Source: Symbiodinium sp. CCMP2592 (Eukaryota > Sar > Dinophyceae > Suessiales > Symbiodiniaceae). From it: a stretch of 64,000 bases of DNA. Positions 1-21,381 of this stretch are shown here, one piece after another. The notes under the pieces were generated by a model. The model had not been told where the DNA came from, ran no database searches, and was given only the letters and a program-made list of their open reading frames with translations. Location of the stretch: NCBI GenBank assembly GCA_905221615.1, contig CAJNDT010000128.1:100001-164000 (forward strand), given 5' to 3'. A program made the translations under genes and the position numbers. Numbering within the stretch: position 1 is the stretch's first letter; the number at the start of each line of letters is the position of its first letter.

Positions 1-155
1 AATGGACTCGCGCTCGGAATGATCGTGCAGGTCGCCTTGCTGTGGCTGCTCCCATCTGCTCCTCAGAATCTCTCTAGGGTCCCCGGCAGACTCGGCGAGA
101 ACCCTTCGAAGCAGGCAGGTTGTCAGCTCCTCGATCTCGGGACGATGTCCGACAT
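1..155 (-). CDS. Candidate exon, product unknown, cut by window edge
   Basis: On the minus strand an open frame enters after a stop near 160 and runs off the window at base 1. It gives an Arg/Glu-rich, probably helical peptide including EIEELTTCLLRRVLAESAGD. The composition looks coding (many GAG, CTG, CGG codons), but no family is recognised and no neighbouring exon was joined to it. A likely acceptor is the CAG close to 156. It could equally be chance. Confidence 0.3.
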
Positions 156-1084
156 TTGGCTGCGGCTACGGCCTGATGGCTTGGCCGTTGGCTTGGCTCC
201 GAGAGCAACGTAGTGTCGCAGCCAGTGCAGCGGAGGCCAAGGCTTCCAAGGCACGCCGTGCCTCCCAAAACTACCAGACACGTAAACCACCTCGGCAGCC
301 CAAAAGCCTCAGGCCTCGCGCAACGGAGTCGCGGTCTTGCTAGCTCGAATCTCCTGGCAACTCGACCACTCGATCCGATATTCCCAGATTGACCCAAGCG
401 CGGTGGCGAGAAGCACCTTGCTGGCTCGATCTGATGCACGGCGCCACGGCCCTGACTGGGGCCTCTCGGCATCGGGGCATTCTGGGCCAAGGCCACGTGC
501 AGAGCTTTGCAATTGTCAAAGCCACGGCACCTGGTCCGAGCTAGACTGCGAACGGCCTCAGGACATTGGAGGCAGCTTAAGCTTTGGACTGGAGGGCTTC
601 GGCTCAGATTGTCACGTCCTCCGTCTGCTTCCGTCCTTCGTCTTTGCCTCAGAGATTTGCTCCGACTTCATGCATCTGGGTGTCTTCAAGCACTCGTCCG
701 AGCTGCGAGGGGAGCGCGGGGTCATCGAACTGGGCCGGGAGCGGGGCCTGTATGCTGCATGACTGCATGACCATCTGAGAAATCTAAGGCCCAATGGTAA
801 AGCCAACTTGAAGGAAAATGCTGCCATGTGTCTTCTTTGAAAGGCGGGCTTGAGCCGCGCGTGGAGACGGCCTGGTCGGGCAGGAAAGCCGTCAACAGCC
901 TTTCAGTTCAAACAAATACACCGCACTCCGCGGCCGCTCAGAGCTGTACTCTACTGCTAGCTGGGCTGGTCGCTGGGCTATGCTAGGCTTGGGCTATGGT
1001 GAATGCCGGCATAGTTCCTGACATCCGCCGAGGCCAAAGGCCTCTGGCGTCTTGATGGTTAATACTAACCAACCCTCTACCTAA
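156..1084. other. No gene seen
   Basis: Both strands have overlapping frames of 60-140 codons here, but none shows a family motif or a convincing splice join. I see nothing functional in this stretch. Confidence 0.4.
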
Positions 1085-1790
1085 TCCTTCTCCCTGCAGA
1101 CCAAACGCAAACTCTCTTCTCCCCCTCCGGCCCGTCCTCCCCTCTGCCCTCCTCGCTCGTTTTCCTTTTTTGGTTGCCCACCCTTCCGTCTTGTCCTGCC
1201 CTCGCGTGTTTTTTCGATTGCCTGCTCGTTTTCTTTCACCTTTTCTTCTCTTTCGGCCTGCCCCCGGCTCCACTGTCTTTTCTTCTGATGTTTCGTTTGC
1301 GTGCTTCTTTCCTGCTTCCTCGTTGAAGCTCTCGTTTTGCTGTTTTGTTCCGGCCCCTTTTCCGTCTTGTCTGCACTTCTTTTGGCTTGTTTTCCTTCCT
1401 TCCCCCCCTCCCCCTCTTGCTGGCCCCCCCTTCCTCCTCCGGCCGGCCAGTCCACCCTTCCGTGTTGTCCTGCCCTCGCGTGTTTTTTCGACCTCCCCGA
1501 CCCTCCCTCCCTTCCCCGGCCCCCCTCCCCCGGGCCTTCCCCCGGCCCCTTTTCCCACCCTTCCGTCTTGTCCTGCCCTCGCGTGTTTTTTCCATTGCGA
1601 CTTTTTCGTGCACTTCTTTTTGGCTTGTTTTCTTCCCCCCCCCCTCCCCCCCACCCTTCCTCTTCCGGCCCCCCCTTCCTCCTCCGGCTTCCCCTTGTTT
1701 TTTGTCTTCTGCCTGCTCGTTTTCTTTCACCTTTTCTTCTCTTTCGGCCTGCCCCCGGCTCCACTGTGGGTTTTGCTGCATGTGTTTGCT
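1085..1790. repeat. Polypyrimidine block with internal repeats
   Basis: About 700 bases of almost pure C/T on the plus strand. It contains imperfect repeats. A unit starting CACCCTTCCGTCTTGTCC occurs at 1179, 1453 and 1556. A second unit (GCCTGCTCGTTTTCTTTCAC, then a Pro-rich-looking CT tract) occurs at about 1219-1276 and 1711-1767. A third (GCACTTCTTTTGGCTTG) occurs near 1372 and 1610. The long frames across it on both strands (Pro/Ser/Phe-rich on plus, Lys/Arg/Gly-rich on minus) are by-products of the base bias. Confidence 0.9.
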
Positions 1791-2227
1791 CTACACTTGC
1801 CACACTTCTCCAAGTAGCCCTGACCCTGCAACTAAATTACACCTGCTTTAAGAGGCCCTTCGCAGTTTGGCCCCTGCTCTGCGCCCCTGCTGGCCCTACT
1901 GCAGCCGGCGGCCGAGGCGGGCTGCGTAGCATTAGAATTATCTTACTGCCTTGGCATCTCTGTTCTTGGGGATGTCCGCGCTCTGCGCGCGTGCAGCACC
2001 CCGTACTGCGGTAACCTCGGAGGCAAGTTGCTTGGCCCGTCAACCTTTCTCAGACAAGCAAGTCGCCGTGATCCTGGCATGGTGTGGCTGGTACCCCAGC
2101 GCCGCATTTTCGCCTTCCCCAAGTCGATCCGATCCTCGGTCAAGTCGGTTAAGCCGTGAATTTCCAAAGGCCAGACCTGGCCTTCCTCTCCGGACGAGGT
2201 TCCGTCTGTTGTCCTTCAGGTCTTCAG

Positions 2228-2700
2228 GTGAGTCCAAAGCCAATGCAGGTACTTTCATCTCGTCGCAAGTTTTCAACTGGCCTAGATCCAGGTGTGTGAA
2301 GACGGCGCCGTCGTCAGCACCAGGTTGGACTCTCTCTAATCGACCTGAGACAAGGTCGGCCAGGGCCAAGAAGACACTTCGAATTTTTGCCTCTCTTGAC
2401 TCGTAGAGGACTTGGGAGGACTCCTTTTTCTGTGCGGGGGAGCCAAGCGGCTCATCAGTTCCCGGCATGTCTGGGTGCGCTTTTCATGCGCCTCTTGGTG
2501 AAGGCTTAAGGAAATATGCAATTTCTCGCACATTGCAATGCTTCGATGCAGGCTTTACTGACGCCTCCTTGGCTTCTTGCCTCCATGCCTGGCATACGAT
2601 GCTCTGTCGAGTCGAGATGGCATCCAGCAGATACGACGGTTCCTTCAGATCCTGGAATGCTTCCATGGCCAACCGCCATGCGTGACGAAAATCAACTGAA
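2228..2700 (-). CDS. Two candidate exons, product unknown
   Basis: Two minus-strand open segments look coding. The first, about 2500-2690, contains AMEAFQDLKEPSYLL and ends near FLK. The second, about 2228-2435, contains REAKIRSVFLALADLVSG followed by a Glu/Asp/Leu-rich stretch. They would be joined by an intron within 2435-2500, whose borders I could not fix. No family is recognised. The minus orientation matches the rest of the window. Confidence 0.3.
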
Positions 2701-2743
2701 GAACATGTTCACATGCTTAGAAAGAGTGTCGAAATCCCACTCA

Positions 2744-2757
2744 CACTTTGGCTCAAG
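2744..2757 (+). other. Possible relic of the dinoflagellate spliced leader
   Basis: The 14 bases CACTTTGGCTCAAG match the 3' end of the conserved dinoflagellate trans-spliced leader (ending CATTTTGGCTCAAG) at 13 of 14 positions, the last 11 exactly. The upstream half of the leader does not match. Relic leaders mark genes reinserted from spliced mRNA, but no convincing single-exon gene follows on the plus strand. It may be chance. Confidence 0.25.
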
Positions 2758-5700
2758 CTGCAGTGGGGGGTATAAGTGAACCCCTTTTCGCATAACATTC
2801 GGGCGGGCACCTGTGTCAGCTTGCCCTCTTCGATCCAATGTCTTCGGCACACACTGCATGGACGACGCTTCAGCAACACAGCAAGAAAGTGCAGCCTGAC
2901 TCGTACGGAGCCAATGAGAACAACAAAACCAAGCAGCTCAAAGCATACTTGAGGATACGATCTGCCATGCGCGACATACCACAACTTCAAACTGACCACA
3001 TGTTGGCCTGCATAGCCATGGCCACCTCCTGCAGCAAAATCTCATCGCAGGACTATGCAGCATGCTGCCGCTGCACTGGCTGCGTGTTGCGGGGTTCGGA
3101 AGGACATCGCTGACGAAGATGAAGAGGGCAAAAGGGGCGGCGCGGCGGCACACAAACATGCAGTCACTTGCACGAAATCTACGCTCAAGTCAAGCCCGAG
3201 CCCGGGCTCGTCCTGGTCTCTGGCCATTTGGTCATGACCAGAGTGACCAGAGCGTAGACGACGTAGCCTGCAGCAGGCTGCGGTGTCGTCGCAAAAAGCT
3301 GCTAGACGGTCCTAACGCTAAAGTCCAGCCAGGCATTTAGATGATGCCTCCCGGTCAAACATAACATTCGAGGCCTTGGGCAGTCACTGGAATGGTCGCC
3401 GCCTCACGTGCCCCAGTTTTCCGAGTGCGACTTTCTCTTGCCAGATGCAGTGAAAAACGAAGTGTCGGAACTAGATCGTCCGAGCGCCTTGCCTAGTAAG
3501 CGCCCCTCGCAACACTCGTCGAACGATACATCAGAGACCTCAAGCACACACCATGATTCTTTCGAGCATAAACAAAAATACGTGAAGCGAGTACTGGTTC
3601 TGGTCAAAGAGACAGGTGGGCCTGGGCCCATGCGAAGCCCTGTCTGGCTTTTGCAGCACCTGGGGTCTTGGCGCCCAAAACCTGCGCCCTTGGAGTAGGA
3701 TTCGACACCGCGACAACGGTTGTCATGGGACATGCCCGGCTGGGTCTGGAAGCAGCTTCTTGCTGCAGAGCTGAAGTGTTTGTTGGCCTACGTAGTGGTG
3801 ACAGGGGACCACATCTGTGCGACTGCACGACTGCCATGTCGCAGGACCAGACTATACCAAAAGCGACTCGTAACACGGACATTTCCAGCGAGATGATGGT
3901 GGGTGTTGTGTTCTGTTGTGGCGACTATGGCGGAAAAGACTGCATGGAAACACTCTCGACTCTCGACTGTGTTGGGGCGAAATCCTCAAGCTGTGTCCAA
4001 CACATGTTCATGGTCGTGAAGACAGCTGCGGATAAATGCGATCGTTCAGGTTGCTGCGAGGTGCAGGAAGTGCTCAAAAATCGAAGCTGTAAGTAGGATT
4101 ACGCTATCAGTCTATCCGGACAACATTCAGCTCCAGCTTGACAGTCTATTGGTCTGTAACACCTGTACTTGCTGCAAAAACGGCAACTCCGAAGCGAACA
4201 CCTGTTTTGTCATGTGCAGCCAGCGCGCTGACTATGATGCCACCTCGGAGGTACACCGTGCTTGCTTTCTGCTCAAACAACAACAGGACAAGCTTGCTGG
4301 TTGGCCGCACAGAATCACCAGAACACCAAGACTATGGCTCCAGCACTGAAGACACCGAGCAGAACGACCAAACATGTGAGCGGTTTGTTTATTCTAGAAT
4401 GCTAGAACATCACTGAAAACTGAATGATACTGAAGGTAGCACCACGCACACCAGTGGGCACAACAGAGGACACCATCAAAAGCACAGCTTCAAGCAATTT
4501 GATGCAGGTGGCGGGAGCCTTCCCGAGTTGTTCCTCCAAGCGAACCTCTACGAAGGCATGAACAGTACACTGCCCGTCGCAGTGCAGTGGAGCAAACAAA
4601 ATCTGTCTCATATGCGTGCTCTGCAAATTCCGGGATAAGGGATAGTATGTCCTCCGAGCACTACTTCTGTTTGTGGCCGCGTTGAAGTCGGCAAGTGCAA
4701 GCCACGAAATTCATACAGGGATCGAGATTCCTGACTCAAGGTCCCGCCACCTTCACAAGTGCCAGCTCAGGCACAACACTTCTTGGCTGTGCCCGCCACA
4801 TGGCTACAGAGAGAACACTGCCACATAAACAATCGCTTTGCAAAAAAGGCGTTGTTGCATGGATCTCCCTGTTGCCAAAACCCGACCCCCCACGACAGTG
4901 TGAAGGCGGCACGGGCAGGATCTATGTAGGGCCGTGCTCCAAGCAAGGCCAGCCGAGCTCAAACAATGCGGCAGCATCAGCGAGCTGCTTCGATGATGGC
5001 TGCAGTACTGCAGCATAATCATAGCTTGACAGCCTTCTTGCCCCAAACCAAGACAAGAAGCAAAAAGATGTAAAGGGAAGTCGGCAAGACTTGCACACCA
5101 CGTCCGATCACCAAGCATGGACATGCACAGCCTCAGCAACTGTTGTACACCCCCTCGCCCACCCCCGCCCTGGAGAAACTCCTGACGGTACCGGAGCCAT
5201 GAGCGACAGCTGCAACGTCCAACTCTGGTTCATATAATGGCACGAGGCTCGCGGATGCTGTAGCTGGCGACATTTGGGCTGCTGGTCGTGAGTGCCCACA
5301 TCGTGTGAGACTTGCTGACCCCTTCAGGCTCTGCCTACGAATGCCTGATGTACATCTGCGCAGCTGCACAACAGTATAGCAACACTCGTCCTAGACTATC
5401 TGACGCTTCAGATCTTGCACATCTTAAGACACAGCCAGGAGGAGTCGCGTGATGACGTTCTGAGGCTGGTGACGAAGACGAGGGCTGATGATCTCAACTG
5501 AGCGCTGTGGGAAGGCCTAAAATACCAATGCATCCTAATGCATACAACTACGCTCAACCTAGCAATTCACATGTGTTCGCGCTCGCACCGGGAAATGATG
5601 AGGTCGAACCTGCCTGGGCCTGTAAATCGCCCATGCAGTGCCCTCACAGCCTCACTCGAATTCGCGACACGACGTCGAATCTCTACATCAACAAAGACCG

Positions 5701-5795
5701 CTGTAGTCACCATAGTCTGTGGAACAATGGCAATCACGAGAGTAAGAGCATGAAGCGCTAATCAGAGATGAATTAACTCAGACTCATTCAGACTC
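2758..5795. other. Mostly non-coding; weak cysteine-rich plus-strand exons
   Basis: On the plus strand two segments are rich in cysteine: about 3896-4088 (MVGVVFCCGDYGGKDC and six further Cys) and about 4143-4313 (CNTCTCCKNGN). A possible GT donor lies at 4091 and a CAG acceptor before 4143. A third open segment at 4489-4635 may continue them. No family is recognised, and the orientation is opposite to the supported genes, so this is weak. Nothing else is seen here; 5931-5967 just beyond holds a short GA repeat. Confidence 0.25.
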
Positions 5796-15990
<10,195 letters not shown>

Positions 15991-15999
15991 CTGGTGACC

Positions 16000-17272
16000 T
16001 AGTGAACATCTGCCTGATTTTGCTGCCAGGGCGACACGCTTGGTCAACAGAGTACTCCTTCTCGCTGCAGCAGAACATCTCCTTCTGATCGTGGAGCCCG
16101 CACCAGGCGCAAGGGCTGCCTGTGCAAGGGCAGAAAGGCCTCCTCCAAAATGAGACAGCACGCAGCACGTTCCAACGGCTTGCAGGCCCACAAAGAAGCT
16201 TCGGGAAGCCAAGACACCGTCTTCGCAGTGGGACCCACATCCACTCAAGTACCTGTCTGCAGCCTTGCAAGAATTCTGTTTGGGGTCCGGCTGCAAAGGC
16301 ACTCGCTGCTGCACTCTCTCTCGTCATCATCCAGAACATCTGCGTCTACACAATAGTACATGACGCAAGTCCGACACTCTGCACACCCCTGAGCTCTCCG
16401 CTGGTGTCGTTGTCGTTGTGGTGACCTCGCACGCCGACGGATGATGCGACATGTAGCACGTGTAAGGTCTCAGACCGGCTTTTCATGGCTGCTTGCAGAT
16501 GTACCGTAGGGTAATGTACGCGATGGTAAGAGACTCTGTCGGACTATTCCACCGCACATTCACCCGCCCCATCTAAACTCATCATGCAGACTTCCCGAAT
16601 CTTGCAATGCCACACGTGAGTGCGGGCCAAGTCTTTCCCTCCTCCCAAGCTCATGTTGTGCTTAGTTCAGGCAAGCGGCACAACGAAAGCTTGCACCGAA
16701 ATCAAGCTCTGGGGTCCGCGAGCAGTTTGCATATTCCTGCAAAGTCGCATGCTTTCACCACTTGGCACTGGCCGGTTCGAAAGCAAGCAAAAGGGTGATG
16801 CAAGCGTTGCTCTTGGGCAAAGCCGGCATGGCTTAAGAGCTCCCCAGGAGCATGCAGTGACGTTTGTCAGTGCAGATGTCCGGGTTCTCGTCGCTTGCAC
16901 TGCAGCAGAACAGTCTTTGGCCCTGGTGCAGCCCACACCACCTGCAGCCAAAAGAGAGATGCGGTAAGTCGGTGAGATGCGGTGAGGCACGCGGCGCACG
17001 CGGCACGGTTTCCTCTTTGCCGCCAGGCCACTCGCAAGGCGTAGAGCCTCCGTCTCGGCAGGCGCCGGCCTCGAAGCACTCCTCGGACCAAGTCGCCAAG
17101 TCAATCGCTGTCGCTCTGCCACACTCTGCTTTCCTCTCGTTCCGCTCTCCTGCTGGTAGTGGTTACCGCGATCCTCGGTGACGAGCACTTCCTCCTGCGG
17201 CAAGCAACACTGCAAAGAAACACTGGCGCCCCACGTCCACAGAGCCTCCTGCCAACTGCCTCCACAGAAGAC
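16000..17272 (-). CDS. Cysteine-rich protein, duplicated exons (partial)
   Basis: Three minus-strand segments encode related Cys-rich modules. About 17167-17272 gives VFCGGSWQEALWTWGAS then LQCC; its acceptor AG sits just before 17272. About 16862-16955 gives WCGLHQGQRLFCCS. About 16010-16135 gives WCGLHDQKEMFCCS. The last two share the pattern CxWCGLH, five residues, FCCS. Their DNA differs at several third codon positions in this frame (TGC/TGT, CTC/CTG, AGC/AGT), which supports minus-strand coding. The modules are presumably extracellular and disulphide-bonded, by inference from Cys spacing. The downstream exon ends, start and stop are unresolved, and no family is recognised. A further Cys-rich minus segment at 19230-19440 may belong here. 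Confidence 0.5.
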
Positions 17273-20200
17273 CTTGGATCTTGCTGGACGTGAGCTTGCA
17301 AAGGTTGCTGCTGCCCAGGCCCAGGTTTGGGCAATCACAACCCGGAAGGAAAGAGCTTGAAGAGGCTCAGTTTGGCCCTGTCCACCAACACAACGACCGT
17401 ATGCATATATGATATACAAATACATAAATATGTATGTATGTATATATATATATACGGGCAGAGGATGGTTCTCTCACGAAGCCCTCCCTCTAGATTTGAC
17501 CAAGGAGCCGTCCACAGAGCCGTGGAAGGCGGCGCAGAAGCATTGCCTCCATTGAGGCGCGCCTGTCTGAAGGTCCGACCACACCGATCGTCTCTCTTTT
17601 TACTTTCACTCAACCATGAACGGCACGCGGCACATCGTAGTCCGGAGAGGGGCCTGGTACGCACACTTGCCGTCCTGGTCCAGATCCTGTCAAGAGCCAA
17701 CCGCAGTGTCCACCGTGCAAAGCAAAAAATAGTCCAGCCGCGACCTGGAATGCTTCCGTGGACGGCGCGTCCACATCCAGAACCTGGGCTGAGACTCGCT
17801 TTTGCGATTTGCTTTGGGACACGTTGAAGCTCCCTTGTGCATCAAGTCGCCGTTGTCTGGTCTGAATGCTCCAAGAAGCCCATCGGGCGGCTTGATCCTC
17901 CGTTCCATCGCAACTGGGATCGTGGAAGAGGTAGAACCCGCTGTCCTCGATTGCAGCGAGTCATCTTGCTGAATCTATGCAGTATCACAACTCGGCACCT
18001 TGACAACTGTCGGCCGTAAAAGAGCAGACCCGGAAACAAGCTGCTGCCAAATCTGTCGGACCCAAGCGTCGCTTCCATAGTAGGGTGTGCCCGCAGCCGT
18101 GTAGCCGACGGGACTGTATCTTCCCGTCAAGTCTGCTCCTTACTTCAGAACACGCTTTCTTTGTTCTCCTGTCCCACGAAGGTGTCCGTGTCCCATTTTA
18201 AAGCTTTCTGATTTTTTGCTAGGTATGCCCTCAAGTAGTGCTAAAGTCACAAGTTCTGAACATATCAATGCAGAAGCTTTTCACCGCAATCAACATCGAG
18301 CCCGGCAGTCCTGCATGGACGTGCATGATAACGACAATACACATCTTGGCTTCTACAAGTAGCCGTCAAGGCTTTAGAAGTTGGGCAAGCCTACGCCAGG
18401 CTACGTAGCCGAGGCCCAAGAATGACAACACAAGCGCACCAGGGCTGATTTGGACTTGCGGTGGATTCGTGCACAGAGGCCGCGACATTCACACAGGTGC
18501 AGACTGGATTCGTGCATTGCACCAAAGTCTCAATCCCGGAAACCGTTGACCCTAAAAGCCCAAAAGCTAGGCAAGTACCCTAAAACCACAAAAAACACAA
18601 GCACCCTGAACCCTGAGAAGCGTAAACCCTTAAGGCCTTAAAGCCGGAGACCGGTTCATCAAAAAGCCAGCCTGACGACCCTGCAACCCCCAAAGCCCAC
18701 AATCCCTAGACGCCACAGACCCAAAAGCCCAAATTTTTAACACCCTGGCACAAGAGCCGTGAACGCGATTACCTGGAATCGCACGTGTTTGAATCGTCTG
18801 TGCGGTTTTTTCGCTAAGAATCGAAGCGGACTGTAATTGAACTGTGTGGTAAGGGATCGAACCGCGCCTGAATACTGGGCATCCCGTAGTTACACTTCCT
18901 AGCAGTCAGACAAGGCGAACGAACAGGGATCAGCTTGGGTTGGAAACCGGGGCTTCTGCCTTGGATTGTGGCCTTTCGACATACTACCAACGGCGGCGCG
19001 AGCGTAAGCCTCTTGGAACAGAGCGTCTACGTGGGTGAGAATCCTGTGTTTCGCTTGATGCCCGCCGTGCACGGTACTTGCTCTCAGCTGCAGTCATGCA
19101 CGGGTACTAGACTTAGAGGGCTCAGACAACAGTGTGCATGATCACGCAGGTGCTAAAAGTATCAGTGCTTCCCTCCCTCTTCATCGCACCTCCAAGACAC
19201 TGGAATGCACAAGACTGCTAACTTCAACTGCTGGTTTCCGCTAGCTGGTTCTGTAAGCTAAGACCATTCATGTCGCAGTTTCGGTTCTCACACAGATCTT
19301 GATCCCAGTTGCTGCAGCTTACGAACAGGCTGAGGTCGTGCTCCTCTGCAAACGGACAGCTGAACTGGGGGGTGACAGTGTGTTGGTGGCTACACTTCGG
19401 ATACGAATCTCGCATGAAGGCTCCAGAACAACTTGTCCTCGAGCCAAATGTAAACATGGCTCACAATGCCAGCCTACATCTGCATGACAAAGAGGAGAGG
19501 GCATTAAATTTCGTGCGGCGGAGATGTTTTCAACGTCCCGGGAAGGCAGCCCGGATTCGCACTTATCAATGTCCTGAGACCCATATATGAACTCGCCGGT
19601 ATACTAACACAGCCACAAGTTAATTTCACTTGTCCAGCAGTCTTACTAGCGGTGGAAGACTGAAGGTCGGGTCAATGACGCTACTGCATGCGACCAACAC
19701 AAAGAAAGCAAGGCATAGGCTTCAACGCGGCGCGTAGTTTCAGAGCATCCAAGAGTCATCTCCAGCCTGACACTTACTTTTGTTGTCATACAGTGTTGTC
19801 CATGCACATTAGATTCCACGGCAGCCGTGTACTGTAGGGGCAATGCACTTGCAACGACTTGAACACATCTGGCTAGTTTGACGCCGCTCAACCTCCGGCT
19901 GCTCCGCTCCAGCGCTTTCTCGGATGATCTTGGATGCACCCGTCCGCTGAGCTTGGCAGTTCCTAGTTAGACCGCAAGCCCAGCACCGTTGATTCCTGCC
20001 CCGCCCGCAGATTTCGTACACGCTTGAGCGTCGCTTGAAGCTTGACGCACAGCAGTACGACACTCATCACATTGGAGGATTACCTCTTAAATGACTTTGA
20101 CGGAGTGAGTGGTCGACGGTGAAGCAGATTAAGGGATGCAACGTCGCGCAAATGCCGTTGCAAGCAGTCTTGTACGGCGGCTGGGCCTCCGAAGCCTGTA

Positions 20201-21381
20201 TCGGCTCCACTGGATCTCTTACTGTTATGGCCTGTCTATTTTGCGAGAGTTGAACACCACTGGGAATTGCGTGCTGACTGATTTCAGTCGGGAATAGAGG
20301 GACCTCATGCTTGCGTGCTTGCTGCGGGTCAAGGTCCAGCGGGCTGGACCCGCGCCGAGGCGCCCCCCACCCTCTTTATGTAGGTTTAGAGAGCAGAGGC
20401 TTTGGGGTCCTGTGGAGGGACCTCTCTCTCTCTCTCGCACTCTCTCTCTACACCCACCATACCATACTTGGTCGCAGGATGGCATACAAGCAGTTGACAA
20501 ATATACACATATGCCGCAAATCTGCATAACACATCCGTAACGCATGCCAGAAGGTAAAGAACAGATTCGCATATGTATGTACATATATTTATAGTTATCT
20601 TTATATTTATTTATATGCAGCAGAGCACTTCCTCGACTAAAAGTAGTTTGTGGACTAGGTGTGAGCACAGCAAGATGCTGATGCGTCGGACATGTATACT
20701 GCAGCAAACAAAGATTGAAATTTGAAGCTCTGTCCTGTGCCACGCCGAAGCCGAGCAAGAGACTTCCGGCAACATGGCTGAGCACGAGATTCATTCACCT
20801 GAGCCACGGCGGGCATCATTATGCGACATTCATCCCTGGGATCTCGGACCTTCTCCTGGAGCACGGTGCGAAGGAGGACGAGGCACAGTTCACCAGATGG
20901 GCACGACGCTTCCTTGGACCTGTGTCTATACGTGCCTCATGCTTAATGATGCTGCGGGCAGGGTTCAAGCGCAAGGAGCTGTCGCTGCATTTTGTGCGAG
21001 GGGGGAAGGGTCTTGCTCCTGGCGATCTTTTGTCGACGACTTGTGTCTCTCAATCTACCTCCAGCCTCATGTCGGCAGTCTAAGCCCAGCAAAATGCTGC
21101 GGCGACAGCTCAAATTAGGCATGAAGTCGGCATCTGGACGCTCCAAGGCATATTCGCATGCCGTTCGGATCATGAACCGTGGCATGGGGTTGGACAGGAA
21201 AAACACACAAGAGAAGACAGACGCCAGACGGAGTCCGCTTTTTCTGGCACGCCGACAGCATAACGAAGAAGTTACGTCAGGTTGCATGCTACGCTGCTGA
21301 AACTCCAAGTCACAATGGTGGACTGCTGTCACGTCAGCTCGAACGTCGGGCGAGCGCCGCTCTTGTTCGGGCTAGAGGCTG
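17273..21381. other. Intergenic or intronic, weak exon candidates only
   Basis: An A/T-rich tract lies at 17398-17456 and another at 20565-20623; a CT microsatellite lies at 20421-20450. The minus strand at 17640-17800 (VLDVDAPSTEAFQ and more) and 19230-19440 (CSNWDQDLCENRNC) has coding-like frames. The plus strand at 20820-20990 has LLLEHGAKEDEAQ, faintly ankyrin-like. None could be tied to splice borders or a family. Confidence 0.3.
18530..18735 (+). repeat. Degenerate ACCCTAAA-like tract
   Basis: Scattered copies of CCCTAAA, CCCTGAA and close variants occur among A-rich spacers. They recall the CCCTAAA telomere unit common in algae and plants, but are irregular and not tandem. The tract may be degenerate interstitial telomere-like DNA or simple bias. 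Confidence 0.35.

Noticed and set aside
1170..1817. Long Pro/Ser/Phe-rich plus frames and Lys/Gly-rich minus frames
   Set aside because: They are the translation of a one-sided C/T low-complexity tract and have no independent coding signal.
16620..16967. Plus-strand frame with AAEQSLALVQP, similar to a second copy near 16.06 kb
   Set aside because: The similarity is real, but substitutions are synonymous in the minus frame, so the minus Cys-rich reading is preferred.
18845..18865. GGTTCGATCCC on the minus strand, like a tRNA T-loop
   Set aside because: The flanks do not pair into a T-stem and no acceptor or anticodon arm can be folded.
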